From Enhydrobacter aerosaccus (GTDB lineage Bacteria > Pseudomonadota > Alphaproteobacteria > Reyranellales > Reyranellaceae), in contig NZ_FUWJ01000009.1 in assembly GCF_900167455.1 (NCBI RefSeq), positions 181,760-245,759 on the forward strand: 64,000 nucleotides of DNA, in the 5' to 3' direction. A program made the position numbers and the translations under genes. This document shows, in pieces, positions 1 to 8,988 of this stretch. Numbering within the stretch: the first letter of the stretch is position 1; the number at the start of each line of letters is the position of its first letter. The notes under the pieces are model-generated. The model saw only the letters and a list, made by a program, of their open reading frames with translations, ran no database searches and was not told the origin of the DNA.

Positions 1-350
1 CTCTCGCCCATCCAGTTGTGGCGCACGATGGCGTTGGCGCCGGCGATGACCACCGTCTGGTTGGAAAGGTTGATTGCCTTGTAGATCGTCTTCTTGCTGG
101 CGATCACGTCGACGAAGGTCGCCTTGTCCTGGACCACGCCACTGGAATGGCCGTAGCTCAGCTGATCGACGACCAGCGATTCGAGCTTGGACTTGTCGGC
201 GGCCAGCATCGCCTTGGTCAGCTCGATCACCGCCTCGGCGACGGCGGCGGTGTCCGGTGAAGACTGGGCGAAGGTCGGGGTTGCACCAAGCGTTGCGGCG
301 CCCGAGGCCAGGAAAGCAGCGGCGGCGAGATGGCGTCGGCTGATCGTCAT
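1..350 (-). CDS. NTF2-like (DUF4440/SnoaL-type) secreted protein, partial
   Basis: The gene runs off the left edge, so only the N-terminal 116 codons are present. It begins with an arginine-containing signal (MTISRRHLAAAAFLASG) ending near AxA, so export is likely, possibly by Tat. The mature part (AVAEAVIELTKAMLAAD, then VDQLSYGHSSG and VRHNWMGE) has the helix-strand pattern and H/W residues of DUF4440-type nuclear transport factor 2 folds. Members are small ligand-binding or orphan enzymes, so no reaction can be named. The ATG at 350 is the only sensible start before the signal peptide. Confidence 0.75.
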   Translation of the reverse strand, partial: MTISRRHLAAAAFLASGAATLGATPTFAQSSPDTAAVAEAVIELTKAMLAADKSKLESLVVDQLSYGHSSGVVQDKATFVDVIASKKTIYKAINLSNQTVVIAGANAIVRHNWMGE

Positions 351-420
351 GGTTCCCTCCAGGTTGCTCCCGACGAGCGCGGGAGTGACGGAGGCTATCA
401 CAGATCGCGCCGCCTGCACG

Positions 421-543
421 TCAGGGACGGTTGTCGTTGCCGTGATCGTGAGTGGCGTAGCGGCCGTCGGCACCGGGCAGGTCCTTGCAGGCGGCGATCA
501 TCGACAGGCAGATCAGCACCGCGATCAGGCCCACCGCCCGCAT
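421..543 (-). CDS. Small lipoprotein (40 aa)
   Basis: This 40-residue protein has a hydrophobic N-terminus (MRAVGLIAVLICLSMIAAC) with a clear lipobox IAAC, giving a mature peptide of only about 22 residues rich in D, H, N and G. Its ATG lies two bases after the stop of the upstream beta-CASP hydrolase gene, so it is probably co-translated as the last gene of that operon. The size and layout resemble entericidin-like envelope lipoproteins, but the mature sequence is not one I recognise. The function is unknown. Confidence 0.6.
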   Translation of the reverse strand: MRAVGLIAVLICLSMIAACKDLPGADGRYATHDHGNDNRP

Positions 544-545
544 CG

Positions 546-1934
546 TCACAGCTCGAACTGCTGGTGCGGCTGCGGCATCTCGACCCGCGGCACCCGCAGA
601 AGCGGCGCCAGCTCGGCCATCACCGAGGCTTCGCCATGGACCACGAAGGTCGCCTGCTTGCCGGGAATGCGATCGTGCCAATCGATCAGTTCGCGCTGGT
701 CGGCGTGGGCGGAGAAGCCGTTGATGGTGTGGACATGGGCCCGCACCGGCACCGTTTCGCCGAAGATGCGCACCTGCTTGGCGCCGTCGATGATCTGCCG
801 CGCCAGCGTGCCGGCCGAGGCGAAGCCGACGAAGACGACGCTCGCCGCCTCGCGGTCGAGATTGTGACGCAGGTGGTGGCGGATGCGGCCGCCCGTGCAC
901 ATGCCCGAGCCGGCCATGATCACCGCGCCGGCGGTGATCCGGTTGATGGCGATCGACTCCGCCGTCTCGCGCGCAACGCGCAGGCCGTTCATCAGGAACG
1001 GGTCCTGACCGGCCTTGAACGAACGGGCCAGCGTCTCCGAATAGCATTCGGGGTGGCGGCGGAAGATCTCCGTGGCCGAGATCGCCATCGGCGAATCGAG
1101 GAACACCGGCAGCGACGGCGGCAGCCGGTTCTGCTCGATGCCCTGGCGCAGGAAGTAGAGGATCTCCTGGGCGCGCTCGAGGGCGAAGGTCGGGATCAGC
1201 ACGTTGCCGCGCCGCATCAGCGTCGCCGCCACCGCCTCGTGGAACTCGTCGACCGACGCGGCGAAGGAGCGATGGCAGCGATTGCCGTAGGTCGATTCCA
1301 TCACCACGATCTCGGCCGCCGCCGGCAGTTGCGGCGAGCGCAGCAGCGGGCGGCCGGAATTGCCGATGTCGCCGGAGAACAGGATCGAGCGCTGATGCCC
1401 GTTCTCCTCGGCTTTGATCAGCACGCTGGCCGAACCCAGGATATGGCCGGCATCGAGGAAGGTGACGCGGATGCCGCGCACCAGCTCGAAGGCAGTATCG
1501 TATTCGACGGCGCGACCGAAGCGGCCGATCGCGTCGAGCGCCTCCAGCATCGAATAGAGCGGCCCGCCATCGAGCTCCTCGCTGCGGCCGCCGGTCGAGT
1601 GCTTGCGATGGCCGGCTTCCTCTTCCTGCAGGTGCGCCGCGTCGAGCATCACCAGCCGCGCCAGCTCGAAGGTGGCGGCGGTGGCGATGATCTCGCCGCG
1701 GAAGCCGCGCTTCACCAGCAGCGGCAGGCGGCCGCAATGGTCGAGATGGGCGTGCGTCAGCAGCACGAAGTCGATCGAGGCCGGATCGAAGCCGAACGGC
1801 TCGGCATTGTCCTCGCGCAGCTCGCGGCCGCCCTGGAACAGGCCGCAATCGACCAGGATCCGGCGGCCCTGGATCTCGAGCAGGTGGCAGGAGCCGGTGA
1901 CCGTGCGGTCGGCGCCGTGAAAGGAGAGCTTCAT
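546..1934 (-). CDS. MBL-fold beta-CASP hydrolase (RNA-processing exonuclease type)
   Basis: A 462-residue cytosolic metallo-beta-lactamase-fold protein of the beta-CASP group (COG1236, related to CPSF/Ysh1-type nucleases). The zinc-binding HAHLDH motif is at residues 61-66. A later MESTYGNR block and the C-terminal GFSAHAD motif are typical of RNA-cleaving members. The start at 1934 gives the standard MKLSFHGADRTVTGSCH opening and overlaps the stop of the upstream LOG gene by four bases (ATGA), indicating translational coupling. The family hydrolyses phosphodiester bonds in RNA; the substrate here is unknown. Confidence 0.88.
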   Translation of the reverse strand: MKLSFHGADRTVTGSCHLLEIQGRRILVDCGLFQGGRELREDNAEPFGFDPASIDFVLLTHAHLDHCGRLPLLVKRGFRGEIIATAATFELARLVMLDAAHLQEEEAGHRKHSTGGRSEELDGGPLYSMLEALDAIGRFGRAVEYDTAFELVRGIRVTFLDAGHILGSASVLIKAEENGHQRSILFSGDIGNSGRPLLRSPQLPAAAEIVVMESTYGNRCHRSFAASVDEFHEAVAATLMRRGNVLIPTFALERAQEILYFLRQGIEQNRLPPSLPVFLDSPMAISATEIFRRHPECYSETLARSFKAGQDPFLMNGLRVARETAESIAINRITAGAVIMAGSGMCTGGRIRHHLRHNLDREAASVVFVGFASAGTLARQIIDGAKQVRIFGETVPVRAHVHTINGFSAHADQRELIDWHDRIPGKQATFVVHGEASVMAELAPLLRVPRVEMPQPHQQFEL

Positions 1935-2911
1935 GTCGTCCACCCCACATCCGGGCACAGCGGCTCGCCCTTCATCTCGTGCCATTTCAGGATGCCGCGC
2001 CAGATCTCCTGCGCCGATTCGGCGAACCAGAACAGCTCGCGGTCCTCGGGCTCGATCACGCCTTCCTCGACCAGGAAGTCGGCATTGAAGACGCGCCGCC
2101 AATATTCCTCGCCCACCAGCACGACCGGCACCGGCGGCATCTTGCGCGTCTGCGACAGTTCCAGGATCTCGAACAGCTCGTCCATGGTGCCGAAGCCGCC
2201 GGGAAACACGATCAGCGCCTTGGCGCGCAGCGCGAAGTGGAACTTGCGCAGCGCGAAGTAGCGGAACTTGAGGCAGAACTCGGGCGTCACGTAGGGGTTG
2301 GGGAACTGCTCGCGCGGCAGGGAGATGTTGAGGCCGATCGAGGGCGCGCCGACATCGTGGGCGCCGCGATTGGCCGCCTCCATGATGCCAGGGCCGCCGC
2401 CCGTCATGATCAGGGTGCGACCGCCATAAGTGCGGTCGATGAAGCCGCCGACGATGCGGCCGAGCTCGCGCGCGACCTCATAGTATTTGCTCTTGTCGCG
2501 CAGGCGCAGGGCGATGGCATGCCGGCGCTGCAGGCCCTTGTCATTGGGATCGGCGGCCAGCCGCTCGGCGCATTCCGCCACCCGGCGCTCGGCGGCACGA
2601 TGCTCGTCGATGCGCGTGCTGCCGAACACGACGATCGTGTTGGCGACGTTCTGCTCGCGCAGCAGCGTGTCGGCCTTGAGATATTCGAGCTGCAGGCGCA
2701 GGCCGCGCGTATCCTCCTCCTGCAGGAAATCGAGATCGCGATCGGCCTCGCGATAGGTCGGGCTGGCCAGCAGCCGGCGCAGCGCCTCGGCCGCGGCGGG
2801 ATCGTCGGCGGGATGCTTCGGCTTCTCGCTGGGCAGCGCCTGTTCGCGCCGTGTCGGATCGGGCGGGGCAGGCGGTTCGCCGCCGGCAGGGGAAGGAGGG
2901 GGTGCGCTCAT
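1931..2911 (-). CDS. LOG family protein (TIGR00730, Rossmann fold nucleoside-monophosphate hydrolase type)
   Basis: A 326-residue protein with the two signature motifs of LOG / 'lysine decarboxylase-like' proteins: GGGPGIMEA at residues 171-179 and PGGFGTMDE at 237-245. Characterised relatives release the base from nucleoside 5'-monophosphates, including cytokinin precursors. The first 90 residues are a proline-rich, charged extension longer than in minimal LOG proteins, as seen in the larger bacterial subgroup. The ATG at 2911 is chosen because the frame upstream reads arginine-rich non-protein-like sequence. It is first in a three-gene operon with the beta-CASP hydrolase and small lipoprotein. 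Confidence 0.88.
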   Translation of the reverse strand: MSAPPPSPAGGEPPAPPDPTRREQALPSEKPKHPADDPAAAEALRRLLASPTYREADRDLDFLQEEDTRGLRLQLEYLKADTLLREQNVANTIVVFGSTRIDEHRAAERRVAECAERLAADPNDKGLQRRHAIALRLRDKSKYYEVARELGRIVGGFIDRTYGGRTLIMTGGGPGIMEAANRGAHDVGAPSIGLNISLPREQFPNPYVTPEFCLKFRYFALRKFHFALRAKALIVFPGGFGTMDELFEILELSQTRKMPPVPVVLVGEEYWRRVFNADFLVEEGVIEPEDRELFWFAESAQEIWRGILKWHEMKGEPLCPDVGWTT

Positions 2912-3112
2912 CGGTCTCTCGGATCTCCAGCCGCCGCTGGACCGCCTGATAGGACAGACGATCGCGACGACCATTGATCTGGGACAATGGCACGAACCCC
3001 GGACCGCCAGAAGGATCGTTCGCGATACGCCGTCGTTCGCTGCCTCGAGCGCCGAGGCAGTCGCCAGGCAGTTTCCATTTTCCGCTGCGCCGGTTCAGCG
3101 GCATCGCCACAA

Positions 3113-3232
3113 GAAAGGTCCCTCGGCTGCGCTCGGGATGACGGGACGAAGGCGTTCGCCCCTGACCTTTCTGTCGTCATCCCGAGCGGAGCCGCCCGAA
3201 GGGTGGCGGAGTCGAGGGACCTCTTATCGTTG
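3113..3232. repeat. Dispersed fold-back repeat, family R (copy 1)
   Basis: Two inverted arms (about 3116-3145 and 3174-3230) share the core GTCATCCCGAGCG with GAGGGACCT at the outer ends. The 2912-3234 gap holds this element and nothing else I can support. Related arms recur near 24.9, 25.3, 27.0, 47.4, 48.65, 58.4 and 58.7 kb, always between genes. Confidence 0.75.
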
Positions 3233-3234
3233 GG

Positions 3235-3783
3235 CTAGCGCTGGACCGGCAGCATGCGGCGCAGGGTCTCGTCCTTCAGGATGTAGTGATGGGCGAGCGC
3301 CGCGAAGGCATGCAGGGCGGCCAGGATCAGCAGCGTGTTGGCCAGCAGTTCATGGATCTCGCCGACCTGATGCGCGAAGACGCGATCGCGGGCCCAGGGC
3401 GAGGCGATGTCGAACAGGCCGAACACCGGCACGGCCTTGCCGCGCGCGAACTGGAACACGATGCCGGAGATCGGCAGGGCGAACATCAGCAGATAGAGCA
3501 GCCAGTGCGCGCCGACGGCGGCCCGCTCGGCCCACGGGCTGTAGCGCGACGGCAGCAGCTCCGGCGGCGGGTGACCGTAGCGCCAGCCCAGGCGGATGAA
3601 GACCAGGGCGAGCACGGTCAGGCCGAAGGTCATGTGCGCGTAGATGGCGGTGGGTTCGACCGTCTTGGGAAAATCGTCGATGAAATTGCCGAGCGGCCAG
3701 GCAGCGATCACGCACAAGGCGGCCAGCCAATGCAGCACCTTGGCCGTGCTGCTATATCCAACGGTACTCTTCACTCCGACCAC
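3235..3783 (-). CDS. Cytochrome b561
   Basis: A 182-residue four-helix membrane cytochrome of the bacterial b561 family, which carries two b-type hemes and passes electrons across or along the inner membrane. Heme-ligand histidines are visible in KVLHW, YAHMTFG, the HQVGEIHELL segment and LAALHAF. The start is decided by a perfect AGGAGG (3789-3794) placed five bases before the GTG at 3783; a longer frame to 3819 has no such site. It is transcribed divergently from a cytochrome c'-like gene, which could be a redox partner. Confidence 0.9.
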   Translation of the reverse strand: MVGVKSTVGYSSTAKVLHWLAALCVIAAWPLGNFIDDFPKTVEPTAIYAHMTFGLTVLALVFIRLGWRYGHPPPELLPSRYSPWAERAAVGAHWLLYLLMFALPISGIVFQFARGKAVPVFGLFDIASPWARDRVFAHQVGEIHELLANTLLILAALHAFAALAHHYILKDETLRRMLPVQR

Positions 3784-3860
3784 TTGTGCCTCCTGACAGA
3801 ACGTCGTCGCCGCGGGCATCCGCCTTCACAGCCGCCCGCGCACCTTTCAATATACGAGCC

Positions 3861-4361
3861 ATGTTGCCGCTGTATTCCCAGTCGATTTGTCGCCCTTATA
3901 TTGGAACGCCACTGCGTTGCGTTCGCTCCGTGCTGCGCCTCGGGATCCTGGCGGCCATGGCCGTGGCGACGGTTGCCGCCGGCGACGATCGCGAGCTGGT
4001 GAAACTGCCCGAGCCGATGCAGGCCCACATGCTCGGCAACATGCGCGACCATCTGGCGACGCTGAACGAATTGCTGAAGCTGGTCGCCAAGGAGGAGTAC
4101 AAGCCCGCGGCCGAACTGGCCGAGGCGCGGCTGGGGATGAGTTCGCTTGGGCTGCACGGGGCGGCGCACATGGCGCCGTTCATGCCGCAGCCGATGCAGG
4201 AGATGGGCACCGGCATGCACCACGCCGCCAGCCGCTTTGCTCTCGTCGCCACCGACGCCGATGTCGAGCGCAGTAAGGCTTCGCTGCAACAGGTGACCGC
4301 GGCCTTGCAGGAGGTCACCGCGACCTGCGTCGCCTGCCACAGCGCCTACAGGATCCATTGA
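3861..4361 (+). CDS. Cytochrome c'/c-556-like periplasmic cytochrome
   Basis: The protein ends in a single heme-attachment motif CVACH close to the C-terminus, the arrangement of the four-helix cytochrome c'/c-556 family. A hydrophobic export segment (LRLGILAAMAVATVAAG) precedes a helical, methionine-rich mature domain of about 120 residues. No strong ribosome site marks the start; the ATG at 3861 is used, but a GTG near 3928 immediately before the signal segment is also possible. It lies divergent to cytochrome b561, suggesting a joint electron-transfer role. Confidence 0.75.
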   Translation: MLPLYSQSICRPYIGTPLRCVRSVLRLGILAAMAVATVAAGDDRELVKLPEPMQAHMLGNMRDHLATLNELLKLVAKEEYKPAAELAEARLGMSSLGLHGAAHMAPFMPQPMQEMGTGMHHAASRFALVATDADVERSKASLQQVTAALQEVTATCVACHSAYRIH

Positions 4362-4368
4362 TGCGGGC

Positions 4369-6510
4369 CTACGGCAGGGCGGCCGAAGACACCTTGTGGG
4401 CGCGCAGGGCGCTCACGCCGTAGGAGACGTCGTCGGCAAGCTGGGTCAGGAACCGCAGCTCGGCGGCGTCGAAGGCGTAGGGCATCTCGGAATAGATGGT
4501 GAGGGCGCCGATTACCCGGCCGTCGACGTGCAGCGGCAGGCCGATATAGGACTGAACGCCTTCGCCCAGCATCTCCTCGCGCCAGCGGGCCACGCGGGTG
4601 TTCACCGCGATGTTCTGATTGACCTGGACCCGGCCGGTGCGGATGGCGGTGCCGACCACGCCTTCAGATCCTTCGCCGCTGCCCCAGGTGACGTCGCGCC
4701 GCTGCATCGGTCCGCCATAGGGCCCGACAAAGGCAGCGACACGCGTGGTCTGCGCGACATCGTCGTTGGCCATGACGACAATGGCCATGCGATAGCCGCC
4801 GATCTTCACGATGGCGTCGCACATGCCGCTATAGAGGTCGTCCTCGGTCTTGGCGCGCAGCAGCAGGCTGTTGGCGGCCTGCAGGGCCTCCTGGACACGG
4901 GCGATGCGATGGAGTTCCGTTTCCAATGCCTTGCGTTGGGTGATGTCGCGTACATAGGCCTGGCGGTAGGTCCTGTCGTTCACCACGACGGCATTGTTGC
5001 TGACCTCGACCGGGAAGGTGCTGCCGTCCTTGCGCTGATGCGTGGTCTCGTAGACCGCGCCCTTCACCGAGTCGGACAGCTTCCATTGTGCTTCCAGATC
5101 CTTGCGAGCCGCGTCGGCGCGCAGGTCGCGGACCGTCAGTTTCCTGATCTCCTCCGGGCTGTAGCCATAGGCGGCCATCGCAGCCGGATTGACCTCGACG
5201 ATGCGGCCGGCTGGATCGGCCAGAATCACGCTGTCGCGGGCGCCCTGGACCATCTGCTCGAAATGCTTGGCGATCGCCGCCCGCTCCTCCAGATGGCGTG
5301 CCTTCAGCGAGGCCATGTCGGCACGCTGCGTCGCCCACAGCACGAACAGCATCAGGCCGGCGACCACCACCGAGCCGGCGATGTGCAGGCCCATCGAGCT
5401 CATCGACTGCCAGGCCGGTTCGGAGAGTTCCGCGCGCGGAGCCCGGACGACCACGAACCAGGGCAGGCCCTCGATGGCATGCGAGGCGGAGAAGACCGGG
5501 GTGCCGATGGTATCGACGCCTTCGCGCACGCCATTGCCCTGCAGCACGGCCTGGACGGCGGGACGGTCCTTGTCCTTGAGAGAGATATGCTGGCCGGCCT
5601 TGACGGGCGCCTCGGGGGGCGCCTTGACCAGCACCGCGTCGTCGCCCTCCCGACGCACCAGCATGACGGCTTCGCCCGGGCTTGCCGACGACGTCTCGTC
5701 GAGTTGCTTGAACAGGGTGAGCGCCGGATCGACGCGGACCGACAGGACGGCGCGCATCTGCTTCGTCGCCGGATCTAGAATCGGAACGATGAAGGCGAGG
5801 CGCAGCGTCGCGGGATTGCGACCCGGCATCTCGACGATGCGCATGGCGCCGCCGGACTCCCGAACGGCGGCGAGCGTGGGCTCGATCTCCTCCGGCTCGG
5901 GGGCGCGACCGGCAAAGGCCAGCACGCGACGGTCAGGCGCCAGCAGCCAGGCGCTGCGCCGTTCGGGGTTGCGGGCCCGCCATTCGGCGAACAGGAGCTC
6001 CGTCATCTGCGCCCGATCGCTGTCGCTGGCCTGACCTTGCAGGCTGGCGATCGACGCTGCCGCGGTCTCGGCCTCGACCGAGCGCTCGAACAGCCACTTC
6101 TCGACCTGTTGCGCCTTCAGCCCGGCGATCGTCGAGGCCTGTGCAAAGCGCTGGTCGCGGATGGTCTCGGTGATCTCGCGCAGATAAAGGCCGCCCACGC
6201 TGATCGCCGAGCCGGCGAAGGCCAGGAAAGCGAGCAGGACCAGGCGCGACTGGCGCCGCAGCCGGATACGGTCGACCGCATCGGGGTCGCCTTGCAGGCG
6301 CGAGCGGCTATAGACGACATGCAGCCCGTACAGCGCGAAGATCAGGCCGGTCGCGCCCGACGGCAGCGCCCACAGGAAGGTGTCGACGCTGGTGAGCGTC
6401 TCGGCGGCGCGGAACGTGTAGACGCCCAGCATCAGGAACAGCGTCACCGCCAGGGCGTAAAACCAGAAACTGATCCTGGAGGCCAGCGCTCTTATCTTGG
6501 TGGCGATCAT
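4369..6510 (-). CDS. Membrane sensor, extracellular domain + PAS + GAF, no output domain (paralog A)
   Basis: A 713-residue membrane protein. Three N-terminal helices are followed by a roughly 250-residue extracytoplasmic sensor of dCache type, another helix (IAGSVVVAGLMLFVLW), a PAS domain (DSVILADPAGRIVEVNPAAM ... PVEVSNNAVV ... YVRDITQRK) and a C-terminal GAF domain. The chain stops right after the GAF helix, with no histidine kinase, GGDEF, EAL or methyl-accepting module. The ATG at 6510 is preferred; a longer frame begins with a TTG that lies inside a FixK-like box. It is about 50% alike by eye to the next gene, indicating tandem duplication. The signal sensed is unknown. Confidence 0.8.
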   Translation of the reverse strand: MIATKIRALASRISFWFYALAVTLFLMLGVYTFRAAETLTSVDTFLWALPSGATGLIFALYGLHVVYSRSRLQGDPDAVDRIRLRRQSRLVLLAFLAFAGSAISVGGLYLREITETIRDQRFAQASTIAGLKAQQVEKWLFERSVEAETAAASIASLQGQASDSDRAQMTELLFAEWRARNPERRSAWLLAPDRRVLAFAGRAPEPEEIEPTLAAVRESGGAMRIVEMPGRNPATLRLAFIVPILDPATKQMRAVLSVRVDPALTLFKQLDETSSASPGEAVMLVRREGDDAVLVKAPPEAPVKAGQHISLKDKDRPAVQAVLQGNGVREGVDTIGTPVFSASHAIEGLPWFVVVRAPRAELSEPAWQSMSSMGLHIAGSVVVAGLMLFVLWATQRADMASLKARHLEERAAIAKHFEQMVQGARDSVILADPAGRIVEVNPAAMAAYGYSPEEIRKLTVRDLRADAARKDLEAQWKLSDSVKGAVYETTHQRKDGSTFPVEVSNNAVVVNDRTYRQAYVRDITQRKALETELHRIARVQEALQAANSLLLRAKTEDDLYSGMCDAIVKIGGYRMAIVVMANDDVAQTTRVAAFVGPYGGPMQRRDVTWGSGEGSEGVVGTAIRTGRVQVNQNIAVNTRVARWREEMLGEGVQSYIGLPLHVDGRVIGALTIYSEMPYAFDAAELRFLTQLADDVSYGVSALRAHKVSSAALP

Positions 6511-6589
6511 CGTTGGGTCTGGCGCAGGAGGGGCAAGGAATACGGTTCGCGACTGCGAGAAGATGGTAGCAGCAACCGATGCTGAAAGA

Positions 6590-6603
6590 TTGATCTGCAG
6601 CAA
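6590..6603. promoter_or_regulatory. FixK/FNR-like box upstream of sensor A
   Basis: TTGATCTGCAGCAA fits the FixK2-type consensus TTG(A/C)-N6-(T/G)CAA and 9 of 10 positions of the FNR dyad. It sits 80 bases before the ATG of sensor A. The same variant recurs before sensor B. Confidence 0.5.
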
Positions 6604-6674
6604 ATTTGCTGCGCGCCGCTTGCACTAACAAAAATCCGTGAGAAGCGCGAGGCGTTTTGACCTCGACGTCGGAA

Positions 6675-8828
6675 TCACCCGGCTATTTGGGGCGAGACTG
6701 CAGTTTCCCGGGCTCTCAGGCTGGCGACACCGAACGCGATGTCGTCGGCGAGCTGCCTCAGGAAGGTGACCTCGGTGTCGTCGAAGGCATAGGGCACTTC
6801 GGAATAGATCGTGAGCGCGCCGAACGGCCGTCCGTCCAGTTTCAGCGGCAGGCCGATGCTGGCCTGGAAATTGTGCTTGAGGGCTTCTTCCCGCCACGGC
6901 GCCATCGTCGGATCGGTGGTGACGTTCTGGTTGACCTGGACCTGGCCGGTGCGCATCGCCGTTCCCGTCGGCCCCATGGCGCGCGGACCTTCACCCCAAC
7001 TGATATTGGCCGTGGCGAGATAACCCTCGTCGGCGCCGGCAATGGCGGCGAAGGTGACGGTCTTCTGGGCATCGTGGTTGGCCAGCGCCACGTCGGCCAT
7101 GCGATAGCCGCCGATATCGACGATCGCGTCGCACATGCCGCGATACAGTTCTTCCTCGGTCCGCGCCCGCAGGAGCAGGCTGGTGGCCGCCTGGAGGGAG
7201 CGCTGGACCCGCACCAGGCGCCGCCCTTCGGCCTCCAGGGTGCGCCGGGCGCTGATGTCGCGCACATATTCCTGGCGGAAGCGCCGGCCCTCGATATCGA
7301 TGACATTGGCGCTGACTTCGACCGGAAAGGCGCTGCCGTCCTTGCGCCTGTGCTCGGTCTCGTAGCGGGCCCCGCCGGGTGTATCGGATGCCTTCCATTG
7401 TATGTCGAGCTCGGCCAGGGCCTTGTGCGTGCGCAGGTCGCGGACGCTCAGCTTGCGGAATTCCTCGAGACTGTAGCCATAGGTCTCCATCGCCGCCTGG
7501 TTGGCCTCGACGATGTGGCCTTGCGGGTCGATCAGCAGGACGACGTCGTGCGCCTGCAGAACCATGTCCTCGAAGTGCTTCACCAGCCGGGTCCGCTCCT
7601 CGATGTGGCGGGCGCGCAATGCCAGGTAGTCGCCGCGCTGCGTCGACCACAGCACGAACAGCATCAGCCCGGCCATGACCACCGAGGCAACGATGTACAT
7701 GCCGATCGACCGGATCGAATGGTGCAGCAGGTCCTCGAACTGCTTGTCGTCGGTCTTGACGACGATGAACCAGTGCGTGCCGGCGATGCGATGGGCGGCG
7801 GACAGGACGCGGCGGCCGGCATAGTCGACACCGGCATACACGCCCTCACCGCGCAGGATGGCCTGGGCGGCGGGCAGATTGGCATTGCTCAGGGAGAGGC
7901 GCGCGCCGTTGGCTGCCTTGAGGCCGGGCGGCACCTTTATAAATTGCACGTCGTTGCCCTGGCGGCGCACCAGCATCGCCTCGGAGCCGGTATTGTCGGC
8001 GGACCACGCGTCGAGCTGCTGGAACAGGCCGGGGTCGGGATTGATGCGCACGACCAGGACCGCGCGCGCGGTCCCGGGGGCGCCATTCGGGATCGGCTGG
8101 ATGAAGGAAATGCCCAAGGGGAGGGTGCTGCCTTCACCGCCGGTCGGCACGATTCGCATGGTCATTTGCGGATCGTGGGCCGCCGCCACGGCGATCTCGA
8201 CTTCTTCCGGCAGCACCGGCTCGTCGCCGCCATGGAGAAGGATGCGGCCGTCGGGCGCGAGCAGCGCCACCGACCGCCGTTCCGGCGATCGGGCCAGGGT
8301 CTCCGCGAACAGGACCTGCGCCACCGTCTCCTCTTCGGGAGCGATCTGGCCGGTCCGCCGCTGCACGCGTTCGATCGAGGTCGCCATCTGCTGGACGTCG
8401 GCGGAACGGTTGAACAGCCATTTCTCGACCACCTGCGCCCTGAAGGCGGCGATCTCCGCCTGCTGGGCGATGCGCTGCCGGTGCAGCGTTTCGGTCATCT
8501 CGCTTAGATAAAGCCCCCCGATGGTAACCGCCGTGCCGACGAAGGCGCAGAAGGCGAGGATCAGGAGATAGGTCTGCCGGCGCAGCTGAGGCAGCGCGTC
8601 GTCGCCGGCCTGGGACGGTGGAGTCCACAGCACGCGCAACCCGTAGGCGATGAAGACGATTCCCGACAGCGCAAGCGGAAGCAGCCAGAGGCTGGCGTTC
8701 TGGGACGACGGGCTCGAGGCGGCCATCTGGAAGGCAGCGACGCCGAGCCCAATGAATACAGCCGCGGCGGCGGCGAATGACCACACGCCATAGCGAGTCG
8801 ACGACAGTGGCTTGTATTTCGTCACCAT
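6675..8828 (-). CDS. Membrane sensor, extracellular domain + PAS + GAF, no output domain (paralog B)
   Basis: A 717-residue paralog of the downstream gene with the same order: three N-terminal helices, extracytoplasmic sensor domain (about residues 120-390), helix, PAS (DVVLLIDPQGHIVEANQAAM ... PVEVSANVIDI) and terminal GAF (RTGQVQVNQNVTTDPTMA). It also ends directly after the GAF domain. The ATG at 8828 gives a basic N-terminus before the first helix. Because neither paralog has an effector domain, they may signal through a partner protein or act as ligand-binding scaffolds; this is inference. Confidence 0.82.
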   Translation of the reverse strand: MVTKYKPLSSTRYGVWSFAAAAAVFIGLGVAAFQMAASSPSSQNASLWLLPLALSGIVFIAYGLRVLWTPPSQAGDDALPQLRRQTYLLILAFCAFVGTAVTIGGLYLSEMTETLHRQRIAQQAEIAAFRAQVVEKWLFNRSADVQQMATSIERVQRRTGQIAPEEETVAQVLFAETLARSPERRSVALLAPDGRILLHGGDEPVLPEEVEIAVAAAHDPQMTMRIVPTGGEGSTLPLGISFIQPIPNGAPGTARAVLVVRINPDPGLFQQLDAWSADNTGSEAMLVRRQGNDVQFIKVPPGLKAANGARLSLSNANLPAAQAILRGEGVYAGVDYAGRRVLSAAHRIAGTHWFIVVKTDDKQFEDLLHHSIRSIGMYIVASVVMAGLMLFVLWSTQRGDYLALRARHIEERTRLVKHFEDMVLQAHDVVLLIDPQGHIVEANQAAMETYGYSLEEFRKLSVRDLRTHKALAELDIQWKASDTPGGARYETEHRRKDGSAFPVEVSANVIDIEGRRFRQEYVRDISARRTLEAEGRRLVRVQRSLQAATSLLLRARTEEELYRGMCDAIVDIGGYRMADVALANHDAQKTVTFAAIAGADEGYLATANISWGEGPRAMGPTGTAMRTGQVQVNQNVTTDPTMAPWREEALKHNFQASIGLPLKLDGRPFGALTIYSEVPYAFDDTEVTFLRQLADDIAFGVASLRARETAVSPQIAG

Positions 8829-8918
8829 GTCTTCATTCGGCCTCCGGTGACGCCGTCCTCCCCCTTGTAATTGTTTCCATAGTGTAACGGACTCTAGTCA
8901 AACCGACGCGAACCGGAT

Positions 8919-8932
8919 TTGATCTGGAGCAA
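8919..8932. promoter_or_regulatory. FixK/FNR-like box between sensor B and the ClpP-like gene
   Basis: TTGATCTGGAGCAA matches TTG(A/C)-N6-(T/G)CAA. It lies 91 bases before sensor B and 57 before the divergent ClpP-like gene, so one site could serve both. Confidence 0.5.
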
Positions 8933-8988
8933 ATCGACACCGCTGCCGGTGTGGGATTAAGTTAGAGTAGTCGTGCGGCCGGGCCTGA

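Noticed and set aside
330..2261. Long open frame of 643 codons opposite the beta-CASP hydrolase and LOG genes
   Set aside because: High G+C leaves antisense frames open; the sequence is arginine/histidine-rich, without domain patterns, and the minus-strand genes have clear motifs and coupled starts.
6511..6603. Extended N-terminus of sensor A beginning at a TTG
   Set aside because: The TTG lies in a FixK-like box and the added residues do not look like protein; ATG at 6510 fits better.
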